DNA from: Bacillus cytotoxicus
GTDB lineage: Bacteria; Bacillota; Bacilli; Bacillales; Bacillaceae_G
Assembly (NCBI RefSeq): GCF_023715645.1
Contig: NZ_JAMBOP010000002.1
Coordinates: 62,001 to 126,000, forward strand
Direction: 5' to 3'
Length of the DNA: 64,000 nucleotides
The position numbers and the translations under genes are program-made. The notes under the pieces are model-generated. The model did no database searches. It was not told the DNA's origin and saw only the letters and a program-made list of their open reading frames with translations. This document shows positions 44,401-53,548 of the stretch, one piece after another; position 1 is the first letter of the stretch; the number at the start of each line of letters is the position of its first letter.

Positions 44401-45657
44401 ATGAACAAAAAAATCACAGCGTTTAGTTTATTGACAGCCGGTACTATTTTCGTTTCTCCTGTGCTTTCAACAGCGTATGCGGAGACGAGTCAAGATAAAT
44501 TATCTAATATTCAATCACAACTAGACGGTAAGCAACAAGAATTACATATGAAATTAGACGAAAAACAAAAAGTCGAAAAAGAAATTCAAGATTTACAGAA
44601 AAAAATCGATGAATTAACTGCTTCTATTAATAAAAATGAGGCAGATTTAAAAGCAACAAAAACGGAAATTGAAAAAACACAAGCGAATATCGCAGAGAAA
44701 AAAAAGCATATTGAAGAATTGCAAAAGCAAATTAATTCGCGCCAAGAATTAATTAAGCAACGATTACAATCTATGCAAGAAAAACCACGTACAAATTTAA
44801 TTACTGACGTATTAATTAATACGAACAATATCGCCGAACTATTAGAAAATGTGTATTCTATCAGCTTAATTTTGAATAGTGATACGGATATGGTTAAACA
44901 ACAAACGCACGACCAAGATACCGTTAAAAAAGAAAAAGAAGCGGTTGAGAAAAAAGAACAGCAACTAAAAGAAGCAGAGCAAACATTACAGAAGCAACAG
45001 CAAGAGCTTCAAGCAAATCAGCAGCAACAACAAACTTTGATTGCTGATTTACACGCAAAAGCTTCAAAAATAGATTCTGAGATGGAAAGTTTAGAAGAAG
45101 CAAAGACTATATTAGAAAATCAACGTAAAGCTGTTCAAAATGCAATTGAAGAAGAAAAGCGAGCGGAAGACGCTAAAAAAGCAAATGAAGCAAAAAAGGC
45201 TGAAGGGCAACAGCAAACTGCTCCTTCATCTCCAACTGCCCCTGCGTCTCAAGGGAAAAGTACTGGCGGTTTCATTAAACCAGCAGCTGGTAGATTTTCT
45301 TCTGGTTTTAATGATCCAACACGTAGTCGTCATAAAGGCCTTGATATTGCAGAACCTGGAACAGTACCAATTTCCGCTGCAGCTGACGGAGTTGTTATTC
45401 GCTCTGATTTCTCTACTAGTTACGGAAATGTTGTATACTTATCTCACCGTATAAACGGCCAAACATACACAACTGTTTATGCTCATATGAATAGCCGTTC
45501 TGTTTCGGTTGGACAAACTGTAAAACAAGGGCAACAGCTTGGAATCATGGGAAATACAGGTGATTCACAAGGACAACACTTGCACTTCGAACTGCACATC
45601 GGCGAGTGGAATCTAGAAAAATCAAATGCTGTAGATCCAGCTCCTTATATCAAATAA
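44401..45657 (+). CDS. Secreted coiled-coil peptidoglycan hydrolase, M23 peptidase
   Basis: 418 aa. Signal peptide MNKKITAFSLLTAGTIFVSP ending at AYA-ET. Long coiled coil (about 30-265, with LQKKIDELTASINKNEAD and Gln-rich KQQQELQANQQQQQ), like the EnvC/PcsB/CwlO regulators. A Ser/Pro linker leads to a LytM/M23 domain with zinc ligands in SRHKGLDIAEPG (HxxxD) and GQHLHFELHIG (HxH), near residues 315 and 395. All ligands are present, so it is likely an active endopeptidase. RBS AAAGGAGA. Monocistronic. Confidence 0.92.
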   Translation: MNKKITAFSLLTAGTIFVSPVLSTAYAETSQDKLSNIQSQLDGKQQELHMKLDEKQKVEKEIQDLQKKIDELTASINKNEADLKATKTEIEKTQANIAEKKKHIEELQKQINSRQELIKQRLQSMQEKPRTNLITDVLINTNNIAELLENVYSISLILNSDTDMVKQQTHDQDTVKKEKEAVEKKEQQLKEAEQTLQKQQQELQANQQQQQTLIADLHAKASKIDSEMESLEEAKTILENQRKAVQNAIEEEKRAEDAKKANEAKKAEGQQQTAPSSPTAPASQGKSTGGFIKPAAGRFSSGFNDPTRSRHKGLDIAEPGTVPISAAADGVVIRSDFSTSYGNVVYLSHRINGQTYTTVYAHMNSRSVSVGQTVKQGQQLGIMGNTGDSQGQHLHFELHIGEWNLEKSNAVDPAPYIK

Positions 45658-45686
45658 AAAACTCGGCAATTGCCGAGTTTTTTATT
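45656..45686 (+). terminator. Terminator after the M23 gene
   Basis: AAAAACTCGGCA/TGCCGAGTTTTTT palindrome at the stop codon. Confidence 0.95.
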
Positions 45687-45805
45687 TATGGAGAACAAAT
45701 GAACCTCATCTTTCATATGTACTTCTTATTATATTCTATAATTTTTAACACCTTCTAGGCATTACACATACAATAACATAAAAGCTTTTTTGAGCAGGTC
45801 CACAC

Positions 45806-45973
45806 ATGGTTCAAGAATCACAGGCAGTTGCAGTATTACAAGAAGCCAAAGAGACATTTATAGGCCGAATATTTTCATTTGTTGGATCCGGTATCTTTTT
45901 TATTAGTTCCTTCATCGTAACCGTTGTAGCCTTTAAAACATATATTCGTCTATCACAAACTTCTACATCATAA
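45806..45973 (+). CDS. Small single-helix membrane protein
   Basis: 55 aa ORF too short to be found easily: MVQESQAVAVLQEAKETF, a TM helix (FVGSGIFFISSFIVTVVAF) and a short polar tail. The RBS is weak (AGCAGGT), so translation is uncertain, but the amphipathic head plus TM looks protein-like. It is convergent with the NSS transporter gene and shares its terminator region. Small subunits are known for some NSS carriers, but on the same strand, so a link is speculative. Confidence 0.5.
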   Translation: MVQESQAVAVLQEAKETFIGRIFSFVGSGIFFISSFIVTVVAFKTYIRLSQTSTS

Positions 45974-46003
45974 AAGAAAAGCGAAGAATATCCTCCGCTT
46001 TTT
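45974..46003. terminator. Terminator between the 55-aa ORF and the NSS transporter gene
   Basis: AAAAGCGAAG and CTCCGCTTTTT arms (one G-T pair), T-rich on both sides. Confidence 0.7.
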
Positions 46004-46006
46004 CAC

Positions 46007-47350
46007 CTAAAACACACCAATAACATTTAAAAATACAAGAATAACGGTAATCGGAATAACATAACGAAGCAAGAAGAACCATATGTTAAATAGTGTTTTT
46101 CCTCTCGTTTCTGTCACTTCTAATTCTTGCATTAACAACTCTTTCTTCATTTTATTTGGCACAAAGAGCGAAATAGCTAACACACCGAGCGGAAGTAATA
46201 TGTTACTCACCATAAAGTCCACTAAATCAAAAAATGTCTTTCCGAAAAATTTCACATCACTCATAACTCCAAATGATAATGCTGCCGGAATTCCAACTAC
46301 GAAAATGAGTAAACCAATGATGAGCGATGCTGATGGACGTTTCTTTTCATCCTCTTTCGCTACAGAAGCAACAACTATTTCCAGCATTGAAATTGCCGAT
46401 GTAATCGTTGCGAAGAAAAACAGAATTAAGAATAAAATAAAGAAAAAGTGCCCGAAAGGAATTTCACCAAATACAGCAGGAAGAACGATAAATAATAATC
46501 CAGGTCCTTCTGTCGGACTAACGCCTAATGCAAAAATTGCTGGGAAGATCGCTAGTCCTGCAAGTACAGTAATAAAGACCGTTAAGCTTGTAATAGACGT
46601 TGCTGATTTTGCTAAATGTTCTTCTTTTTTCAAATACGAACTATAGGTGACCATAACTGAAGCACCAACTGTGAGTGAAAAGAACGATTGTCCCATCGCA
46701 TATAACATTGTTTTTGCTGTTAATTTCGAGAAATCTGGTTTTAAGAAAAACTCGACACCTTTCCATGCCCCGTCTAATGTTAAAGATCGGACAATAATGG
46801 CAAGAAACAGTACAAATAATAATGGCATCATATATTTACTTGCTTTTTCAATCCCTTTTTCTACACCTTTACTTACGATAGAAATTGTACAAAGCATAAA
46901 AATAAATTGCGCCCCAATAGCACTGATTGGATTGGAGATTGTTTCTCCAAACAATTTTGCGTAATCAGCGCCATTGCCCCATAGTCCGCCTGTTACACTA
47001 TAAAACAAATAAAGTAAAATCCATCCTCCGACAACACTGTAGAATGATAAAACGCTAAAACATGTCACTACTCCCATGCGACCAATCCACGGATATAGTT
47101 TACTATTTGGTACTAATACTTTATAAGCTGTCACCGCTTCTTTTTGCGTACTGCGACCGATCACAAATTCCGCCACTAAAAGCGGCATACCAATAAATAT
47201 TGTCATGAGTAAAAAGACTAGGAAAAAGGCTCCTCCGCCACTACTTCCGGCAACATACGGGAATTTCCAAATCGCACCAAGCCCTACTGCTGCCCCGGCT
47301 GCTGCGAGTACAAAACCAATTTTCGACGTCCATTGCTGTGTTTCTTTCAT
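46007..47350 (-). CDS. Neurotransmitter:sodium symporter family carrier, probable tryptophan transporter
   Basis: LeuT-fold NSS transporter of 447 aa (start at 47350, AAGGAG 7 bases upstream) with 11-12 TM helices. TM1 has the sodium/substrate motif AAAGAAVGLGAIWKFPYVAG. TM3 and TM6 show SFYSVVGGWILLYLFY and YAMGQSFFSLTVGASVMVTY. The T-box leader carries a probable UGG specifier, so tryptophan is the likely substrate. An NSS tryptophan carrier (TnaT) is known in Symbiobacterium. The substrate is inferred from regulation only. Confidence 0.85.
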   Translation of the reverse strand: MKETQQWTSKIGFVLAAAGAAVGLGAIWKFPYVAGSSGGGAFFLVFLLMTIFIGMPLLVAEFVIGRSTQKEAVTAYKVLVPNSKLYPWIGRMGVVTCFSVLSFYSVVGGWILLYLFYSVTGGLWGNGADYAKLFGETISNPISAIGAQFIFMLCTISIVSKGVEKGIEKASKYMMPLLFVLFLAIIVRSLTLDGAWKGVEFFLKPDFSKLTAKTMLYAMGQSFFSLTVGASVMVTYSSYLKKEEHLAKSATSITSLTVFITVLAGLAIFPAIFALGVSPTEGPGLLFIVLPAVFGEIPFGHFFFILFLILFFFATITSAISMLEIVVASVAKEDEKKRPSASLIIGLLIFVVGIPAALSFGVMSDVKFFGKTFFDLVDFMVSNILLPLGVLAISLFVPNKMKKELLMQELEVTETRGKTLFNIWFFLLRYVIPITVILVFLNVIGVF

Positions 47351-47424
47351 CTTCACTTCTCCTTATATTATTATTGTTCTTAACCGTATACTTTCATTTC
47401 ATACTCGCCACCTCCTTCAGAAAA

Positions 47425-47692
47425 CAAAAAAAGTCCTCTACATGCTATTATGCATATAGAGGACGATATTATAATACCGTGGTACCACCTCAGTTGGATA
47501 AACTATCCCACTTTTCAGGTACAGGAATACTTCCGATACCTTATCCTTTTAACGGCGGAACCCGGGTTGCCTACTAATCATTCAACATACCTCTCGCAAG
47601 CCCATTCCGTATATTTTATCGTACCGGGCTCCCACCTTTCCCCAGCTCTCTGAACGTCTCAAATATACATACTCTTCTTGCTCATCGATTTC
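47425..47692 (-). promoter_or_regulatory. T-box leader, probable tryptophan specifier
   Basis: On the minus strand: Stem I with the AGUA specifier-loop element (GAAGAGTATG) and the apical AGAGAGCTGG and GGTGGGAGCC motifs. The 3' side of the loop is GGAATGGG between paired AAATATAC and CTTGC, giving GAA then UGG (47602-47604). The T-box sequence is AGGTGGTACCACGG (47477-47490), then a terminator (GTCCTCTATATGCA / TGCATGTAGAGGAC, T7). UGGU in the antiterminator would pair with a G discriminator by wobble, the one weak point of the Trp reading. Confidence 0.88.
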
Positions 47693-47748
47693 ATGTATTG
47701 AAGTTAATTGTGATTATAGAGGAGAATATTTCATTTGTAAAGAATAAA

Positions 47749-48213
47749 TTAATTGACATCTCCTAAGTATACTTCCGTTTTTTCATGATGAATATAATGT
47801 TTTTGCAGTTGTGCACATAATGTTTGTGGATATAAGCGATACTCTGTAATGTTATGTAAAGGTAACCACTCTATCCCCACTTGATCCGTGTCTAACTGCG
47901 TTGCTCGCTTCAAATCCGGTTCACTTAGAAGTGTACAGGAAAACATATATTCAATTTGATGAACATCAAAATCAAAATCTGCATGTTCATGATTTTTCCC
48001 AATATATTCTCTAATAAAGAATAACTCATTCGGCTGCACTTCAGCACCGATTTCTTCCAAACACTCACGTTTCACTGTCTCTGTAAAAGTTTCCCCCGGC
48101 TCTTGACCGCCACCAACTAACAAATAATATTCCCCGTCTTGATCGCGCTTTTTAATTACTAAAAAATGATCATCTCGTACAATTAATGCTTTCACTGAAT
48201 TTCTAATTTTCAC
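47749..48213 (-). CDS. NUDIX hydrolase
   Basis: 154 aa, GTG start with GGGGGAAG upstream. The Nudix box is GGGQEPGETFTETVKRECLE followed by EIGAEV, matching GX5EX7REUXEEXGU. Hydrolyses nucleoside diphosphate-linked substrates in the family; the substrate here is unknown. The N-terminal VKALIVRDDHFLVIKKRDQDG strand pair is typical. Monocistronic, upstream of the T-box. Confidence 0.92.
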   Translation of the reverse strand: MKIRNSVKALIVRDDHFLVIKKRDQDGEYYLLVGGGQEPGETFTETVKRECLEEIGAEVQPNELFFIREYIGKNHEHADFDFDVHQIEYMFSCTLLSEPDLKRATQLDTDQVGIEWLPLHNITEYRLYPQTLCAQLQKHYIHHEKTEVYLGDVN

Positions 48214-48287
48214 AGCTCTTCCCCCTTTTTAGTGACGTATTCTTTATTTTATTAAAAAGAGGGAAATATCACAAACTATCAAATACT

Positions 48288-48412
48288 ATATATAAATCCA
48301 ACTTGATTTTTTAACACATAGATTGCCGCTATGCAGAATACAACATGCCCTCCTATGCACGGCCAGATACTCTCACCCACTTAAAAAGAAAAAAGGAGCT
48401 GTTTATTTACCT
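48288..48412 (+). repeat. bcr-type repeat, copy O (core shortened)
   Basis: Left end TATATATAAATCCAACTTGA, GCCGCTATGCAGAATACAAC, then CACGGCCAGATACTCTCACC; the segment with CACATGTGGCAG is deleted. It lies between the Nudix gene and lysA. Confidence 0.75.
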
Positions 48413-48447
48413 TAATGACTCCTTCTTCAATTAAAACAAGAACGTAT

Positions 48448-49764
48448 TCATACAAATTCCTTTATACGTATGCGATCGTTCCCAATAATATTCTCATACG
48501 ATTCTCTCTCAACAACAACATGTGATTTTCCACTTTTCACAAATACAACTGCTGGTCGACGTATACGATTATAATTATTCGCCATGGAATAACCATATGC
48601 CCCTGTACAAGAAATAGCTAAGAGATCACAAGAAACAACTTTTGGGAGCGCTACATCCCAAATGAGCATATCACCGCTTTCACAACACTTCCCTGCAATG
48701 GAAACCACTTCTTCAGCCGATTCATCAGCTCGGTTTGCTAGCAATGCTTCATAACGAGCTCCGTAAAGTGCTGGTCGAAGGTTATCTGTCATACCACCAT
48801 CAACCGATACGTACTTGCGAATGCCTGGAATATCTTTAATTGCCCCCACTGTGTACAAAGTTGTTCCTGCATCACCAACAATACTACGACCTGGTTCTAC
48901 CCAAATTTCTGGAAGTGGGTATTCACAAGCTGTAAACTGCTCGCGTACGGCCTCTGTTACAGCTTGCACATAATCCCCAAGAGCAAGCGGTGTATCTCCT
49001 TCCGTATAACGAATCCCAAAACCACCGCCTACATTTAATACGGGAGCTACGTAATCCATTTCTTTTCTCACTAATTCCAAGAATTTGTGAAGTACTTCAA
49101 TTGCCCGAACAAATCCTGCTGTTTCAAAAATTTGCGATCCAATATGAGAATGAATTCCAAGCACTTTGTAATTTGTTTTTTCTAATGCAATTTTCATTGC
49201 TTGTAATGCATGCCCCGTTGAAATACCAAAACCAAACTTGGAATCATCTTGACCTGTTGTAATATATTCATGTGTATGCGCTTCTACTCCTGGAGTTACA
49301 CGAAGCATAACATTGGCAACCTTTCCGTATTCTCCCGCCAAATCATGCAATATTTCTAGTTCCAAAAAATTATCTACAACGAAACACCCAATGTTAGCTT
49401 CTAGCGCCATTCTTATCTCTTCTTCTGTTTTATTATTGCCATGGAAATGGATACGTTCAGCCGGAAATCCTGCTTGCAGCGCCGTATATAACTCTCCGCT
49501 AGACACAACATCAAGCGACATATTTTCTTCCGCAGCTAACCGGCACATTTCCATGCACAAGAACGCTTTGCTTGCATATGCTACTTGATAAGAGAACCCA
49601 CTCTCTCTAAAAGCACGATGAAATGCACGACATTTCTCACGAATCGCTGCTTCATCATATACATAAAGAGGTGTACCATATGTCGCTGTAAGTTCAGTAG
49701 CATCGCATCCCCCAATTTCTAAATGTCCTTGCTCGTTAATGCGGCTTGTGCCGTGTAAATACAT
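48448..49764 (-). CDS. lysA: Diaminopimelate decarboxylase LysA
   Basis: PLP enzyme converting meso-diaminopimelate to lysine, the last step of lysine synthesis. 438 aa from the ATG at 49764 (GGGAGG 8 bases upstream). Fold III motifs: the PLP Lys in QVAYASKAFLCMEM, HFHGNNKTEEEI, VLGIHSHIGSQI, the glycine loop NVGGGFGIRY, and the Cys-Glu-Ser active site SIAGKCCESGDML. Expression is governed by the lysine riboswitch about 330 bp upstream; a bcr repeat lies between the switch terminator and the start codon. Confidence 0.96.
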   Translation of the reverse strand: MYLHGTSRINEQGHLEIGGCDATELTATYGTPLYVYDEAAIREKCRAFHRAFRESGFSYQVAYASKAFLCMEMCRLAAEENMSLDVVSSGELYTALQAGFPAERIHFHGNNKTEEEIRMALEANIGCFVVDNFLELEILHDLAGEYGKVANVMLRVTPGVEAHTHEYITTGQDDSKFGFGISTGHALQAMKIALEKTNYKVLGIHSHIGSQIFETAGFVRAIEVLHKFLELVRKEMDYVAPVLNVGGGFGIRYTEGDTPLALGDYVQAVTEAVREQFTACEYPLPEIWVEPGRSIVGDAGTTLYTVGAIKDIPGIRKYVSVDGGMTDNLRPALYGARYEALLANRADESAEEVVSIAGKCCESGDMLIWDVALPKVVSCDLLAISCTGAYGYSMANNYNRIRRPAVVFVKSGKSHVVVERESYENIIGNDRIRIKEFV

Positions 49765-49791
49765 GTGAATTCCTCCCTTTTTTCTCAAAGC

Positions 49792-49968
49792 CATATATAT
49801 ATCCATTTTAATTTTTCGACATATAAGTCGCTGCTATGCAGCATAAAACATGATCGCTACTTAATTCCTCCTTTTGTTTAATTTCTATACGCGGCCAGAT
49901 GCTCTTGTCATCCACTAAAATAAAGAGGCTTTTATGTCATTTTTTAACTTATATATATTACATCTCTT
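49792..49968 (+). repeat. bcr-type repeat, copy P, in the lysA leader
   Basis: Left end ATATATATATCCATTTTAAT, core reduced to TATACGCGGCCAGATGCTCT, hairpin half GAGGCTTTTATGTC, right end TTTAACTTATATATATTA. Opposite in orientation to lysA. Confidence 0.75.
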
Positions 49969-50000
49969 AGTTGTTCATATTATTCCTAATGAAGTAAACA

Positions 50001-50038
50001 AAAAAACGCGCGGAACAATGTTCACACGCGTTTCTTAT
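50001..50038 (-). terminator. Expression-platform terminator of the lysine riboswitch
   Basis: AAACGCG...CGCGTTT hairpin with inner GAAC/GTTC and a T7 tail. The 5' flank AATAAGAAAC can instead pair with GTTTCTTATT at 50085-50094 to form an antiterminator. Confidence 0.85.
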
Positions 50039-50095
50039 TGGAAGAATATATGATGAAAAAATAAACTAGTTGTTATTTTCTCAAATAAGAAACCG

Positions 50096-50302
50096 CATCA
50101 AACATCTCCAAATAGCTCTCCATAAGCCAAAAACTTATGACAGTACTACATTTATTCAATGCAGTCCCAATATATGAATAAAGTTGGTATTCATATATTT
50201 CGGCGATAATCCCTTTCAGGCTATAATCATGAATACCACTTTATTTCCTATAGCTTACTTTTGATTATCGCGGCCTCTACCTTTGAGTGTAGATGAGGTA
50301 AG
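50096..50302 (-). promoter_or_regulatory. Lysine riboswitch (L-box)
   Basis: Minus-strand sequence follows the L-box order: GGTAGAGGCCGCGATAATCA, AAAGTAAGC, ATAGCCTGAAAGGG, TTATCGCCGAA, TTGGGACTGCATTGAATAAA, TGTAGTACTGTCA and CTTATGGAGAGCTA, closed by CATCT/AGATG. A terminator/antiterminator pair follows, then lysA. Confidence 0.93.
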
Positions 50303-50376
50303 TCTATTTAATTTTCAAGCATCATTTTATTGCTATTAACAATAGCAAAGGACTAATTTATTTGTCAAATACTTTT

Positions 50377-50772
50377 TCATACTGGTTTACGACAATTTAT
50401 TTTCGTATTATTTGGTAAGCGCTTCACATCTATATTCTTCACGGTCCAATCACCTTCATCATTGTCGAACGTGATTGTTACTTTTTCAAACGGCGGGAGT
50501 TTTTCGCCTCCTATTCCTGGCTCATATTTAATTATTTCAATAGAAACCCGGAACAAATATGTACCGCTGTACATTTTTTTCATACTAACGATTTTTGGAC
50601 ATTCATACGGCTTTTGTTTTCCATAATACTTTTGAATCACTTCATTTATTCTCGGAAACAGCACCGAATAAAAGGCATCTTCTAATAATAACGGTTCCTG
50701 TTCAGCCAAAAAAGGAGCTGGATTTCCAAGTAAAATGAAGCAACTCAATATAAAACAGCATATTTTTTTCAT
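50377..50772 (-). CDS. DUF3888 secreted protein
   Basis: 131 aa from the ATG at 50772 (GGAGGAG 5 bases upstream). Signal peptide KKICCFILSCFILLGNPAPF, then the DUF3888 domain LLLEDAFYSVLFPRINEVIQ, KYYGKQKPYECPKIVSMKK and VTITFDNDEGDWTVKNIDVK. Function unknown; the family is frequent in Bacilli. Monocistronic, directly upstream of the lysine riboswitch but not under its control. Confidence 0.85.
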   Translation of the reverse strand: MKKICCFILSCFILLGNPAPFLAEQEPLLLEDAFYSVLFPRINEVIQKYYGKQKPYECPKIVSMKKMYSGTYLFRVSIEIIKYEPGIGGEKLPPFEKVTITFDNDEGDWTVKNIDVKRLPNNTKINCRKPV

Positions 50773-50913
50773 AGTACTCCTCCACATTTCCAAAGATGAC
50801 ATTATTTTATCCATCTTCCCTTTTTCTACCCAATTATGAGAAAAGCATCCACAAATCCACTATGTTTTTATATAATAGTACACATAGTGAAAAAAATAGA
50901 AAGCTGTAACTGG

Positions 50914-51119
50914 TTATATACAAATCCAATTTGACTGTCCAACACACAAGTCAGCGCCCTGCTGAACAAAAAGTAATATGCTACTTGTTTGTTCACTTTG
51001 TTTGAACATCGCATGTGGCAAAAAAGGGCCCTGACCGCTTCTACGCACGGCCAGACGTTCTCGACCACCTAAAAAGAAAAAGGGTTTTTATGTCAGTTTT
51101 TTAACTTGGATAAATATAT
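50914..51119 (+). repeat. bcr-type repeat, copy Q (full length, best preserved)
   Basis: About 205 bp: ATATACAAATCCAATTTGAC, GCATGTGGCAAAAAAGGGCC, CTGACCGCTTCTACGCACGG, CCAGACGTTCTCGACCACCT, GGTTTTTATGTCAG and the end AACTTGGATAAATATAT. Confidence 0.85.
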
Positions 51120-51164
51120 ACAAAAATAGAGACAGTTACTTGTGGGTAGTAGGAGGAACCAAAT

Positions 51165-53051
51165 ATGATGCAACGCTTGTTTTCAAAAATACGATTCGCT
51201 CTCTTAGCAGTCGTCCTATTATGGATCAAAACATACATTGTATACAAATTAGCTTTTGATATGAAGATTAATAACGCTTTCGAACACATTATGTTGTTCT
51301 TTAATCCGTTAGCTTCATTATTATTATTTTTCGGTTTCGCTTTATTAGCAACAAAACATCGAAATCGTATCATTATTATCATTAGTATGGTGTTATCTTT
51401 TATTTTATTTGGCAACGCCATGTTTTATGGATTTTACAATGATTTTGTAACATTCCCAGTATTATTTCAAACAAATAACATGGCTGATTTAGGAACGAGT
51501 ATCAAAGAATTATTTACATATAAAACACTTCTTTTATTTGCAGATACCATTGTTTTAGTAATATTATCTCGGAAATTCCCTAGTTTTTGTGACAAAGCGC
51601 CTCTATCTCGAAAAGAAAAACAAACATTTTTTAGCGGTGTTACAGCAGTATTAGCCCTGCAAATGGTTATCTCAGTTATTTATAAACCACAACTCTTTTC
51701 ACATTCATTTGATCGCCAAACAGTTGTGAAAAATCTTGGTTTATATACATATCATATTTATGATATTGCGCTGCAGTCAAAATCTTCCGCACAGCGTGCT
51801 TTCGCCAGTGGAGATACCTTTTCTGAAATTGATAACTATGTGAAAACAAAAGATAGACAAGCAAACAAAGACTTGTTTGGCGTGGCAAAAGGAAAAAATG
51901 TTATTTTAATTTCAATGGAATCTACACAAAACTTTGTTATCAATAAAAAAATAAACGGAAAAGAAATTACACCTTTTTTAAATGATTTCATTAAAGAAAG
52001 CTATTATTTCGATAACTTTTATCATCAAACAGGACAAGGAAAAACATCAGACGCCGAATTTATTATTGAAAACTCTTTATATCCGCTTGATCGCGGCTCT
52101 GTTTTCTTTACACATGCGAATAATGAATATACAGCCACACCAGAACAACTTAAAAAACACGGGTATTACTCTGCCGTATTTCATTCAAATGATAAAACAT
52201 TCTGGAATCGTGATTTGATGTATCCTACACTCGGATATGATCGCTATTTCAATTTGCAGGACTATACAAATGCAGAACAAATGTCTGTTGGTTGGGGATT
52301 GAAAGATAAAGAATTTTTCGAACAATCTATCCCGAAATTAAAATCTTTACCACAACCGTTCTATACGAAATTTATTACATTAACAAACCATTTTCCATTT
52401 TTGCTGAACCCGGAAGATCAATATATTAATGAATTTAATTCAGAAAGCAGCGTTGTAAATCGTTATTTTCCAACTGTACGTTATACAGATGAAGCATTAA
52501 AACATTTTGTTGAACAATTAAAAAATGAAGGATTATATGATAATTCTATTATCATTATTTACGGAGATCATTATGGTATTTCTGAAAATCATAATGCAGC
52601 TATGGCCCAATTTTTAGGAAAGGAAACACTTACTCCTTTCGATACGATGCAGCTGCAACGAGTACCGCTCATCATTCACATTCCTGGTCAAAAAGGACAA
52701 GTCATTTCAAAAGTTTCTGGGCAAATTGATGTGAAACCAACACTTCTACATTTACTCGGTATAAAAACAAACAATTCTATTGAGTTTGGAACAGATTTAT
52801 TTGATTCAAATAATGAACCACTTATGGTTATGCGTGACGGAAGCTTCGTAACAAATGATTATCTGTATACAAAAAATGTATGCTATAACAAAAAAACTGG
52901 TGAACCGGCTGATATTTCTATTTGTCAACCGTATATCGAAAAGGTAAAAACAGAGTTGAATTACTCTGATAAACTCATTTACGGTGATTTATTACGATTT
53001 GATCCACATAATCAATATAAAACTGGTACGATGACTACGAAATTTGAATAA
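51165..53051 (+). CDS. LtaS-family sulfatase-fold enzyme (lipoteichoic acid synthase-like)
   Basis: 628 aa: five N-terminal TM helices (to about residue 165) and an extracellular alkaline-phosphatase-superfamily domain. Catalytic Thr in VILISMESTQNFVI near residue 255. Metal and substrate residues are in FYHQTGQGKTSDAEF, SVFFTHANNEYTATP, TNHFPF, IIIYGDHYGISENHN. It transfers glycerolphosphate from phosphatidylglycerol in the family. B. cereus-group genomes carry several paralogues, so a gene symbol is withheld. RBS AGGAGG. Monocistronic. Confidence 0.92.
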   Translation: MMQRLFSKIRFALLAVVLLWIKTYIVYKLAFDMKINNAFEHIMLFFNPLASLLLFFGFALLATKHRNRIIIIISMVLSFILFGNAMFYGFYNDFVTFPVLFQTNNMADLGTSIKELFTYKTLLLFADTIVLVILSRKFPSFCDKAPLSRKEKQTFFSGVTAVLALQMVISVIYKPQLFSHSFDRQTVVKNLGLYTYHIYDIALQSKSSAQRAFASGDTFSEIDNYVKTKDRQANKDLFGVAKGKNVILISMESTQNFVINKKINGKEITPFLNDFIKESYYFDNFYHQTGQGKTSDAEFIIENSLYPLDRGSVFFTHANNEYTATPEQLKKHGYYSAVFHSNDKTFWNRDLMYPTLGYDRYFNLQDYTNAEQMSVGWGLKDKEFFEQSIPKLKSLPQPFYTKFITLTNHFPFLLNPEDQYINEFNSESSVVNRYFPTVRYTDEALKHFVEQLKNEGLYDNSIIIIYGDHYGISENHNAAMAQFLGKETLTPFDTMQLQRVPLIIHIPGQKGQVISKVSGQIDVKPTLLHLLGIKTNNSIEFGTDLFDSNNEPLMVMRDGSFVTNDYLYTKNVCYNKKTGEPADISICQPYIEKVKTELNYSDKLIYGDLLRFDPHNQYKTGTMTTKFE

Positions 53052-53069
53052 GGAGGTAACCTTCGAACG

Positions 53070-53109
53070 GAAATAACCATCGAACGATAATGGTTCGATG
53101 GTTATTTTC
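53070..53109 (+). terminator. Terminator after the LtaS-family gene
   Basis: AAATAACCATCGAAC and GTTCGATGGTTATTT arms with a 7-base loop and T tail. Confidence 0.9.
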
Positions 53110-53110
53110 T

Positions 53111-53345
53111 ATATATTTATAGAAATTCAAGTTAAAAAACAACATAAAACCTCCTTTTTTTAGGGGAGGATGAGAGCGTCTGGCCGCGCATAGGAGCGGG
53201 CAGGGCCTTTTTCTGCCACGTGCCATGTTTAAACACATGGAGCAGGACAGTAGGAGGTATGCTTTATTCTGTATAGCTGCAATCTTCCTGTTAAAAAACT
53301 GTCATAAAACCTTTTTTTAGATGGTCGAGAGCGTCTGGCCATGGG
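53111..53345 (-). repeat. bcr-type repeat, copy R plus a second partial unit
   Basis: A near-complete inverted copy (TTATAGAAATTCAAGTTAAA, AGGAGCGGGCAGGGCC, CTGTATAGCTGCAATC) runs at 53297 into a second start, AAAACTGTCATAAAACC and GAGAGCGTCTGGCCATGG, as if a second element had inserted into or recombined with the first. Confidence 0.75.
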
Positions 53346-53548
53346 TAGTTCAATATGCACCTCAACCACTTATATGCTAAAAAATTAATATGTCTAATAG
53401 CTTTAATTTGACCAAAGAAAGAATACGCTAAAATCTTTCTGAAAGTGAAGAATTTTTTCGACGAGTATAGGAAATTTATGTTATGATAAGAAAGATAAAC
53501 TTTCATAAACTACTTAAGAATCTATAATAGAAAGCAAGGGATCAGATT

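Noticed and set aside
50221-50302. Possible protein-coding remnant upstream of lysA
   Set aside because: The segment matches lysine riboswitch landmarks in order; no credible ORF.
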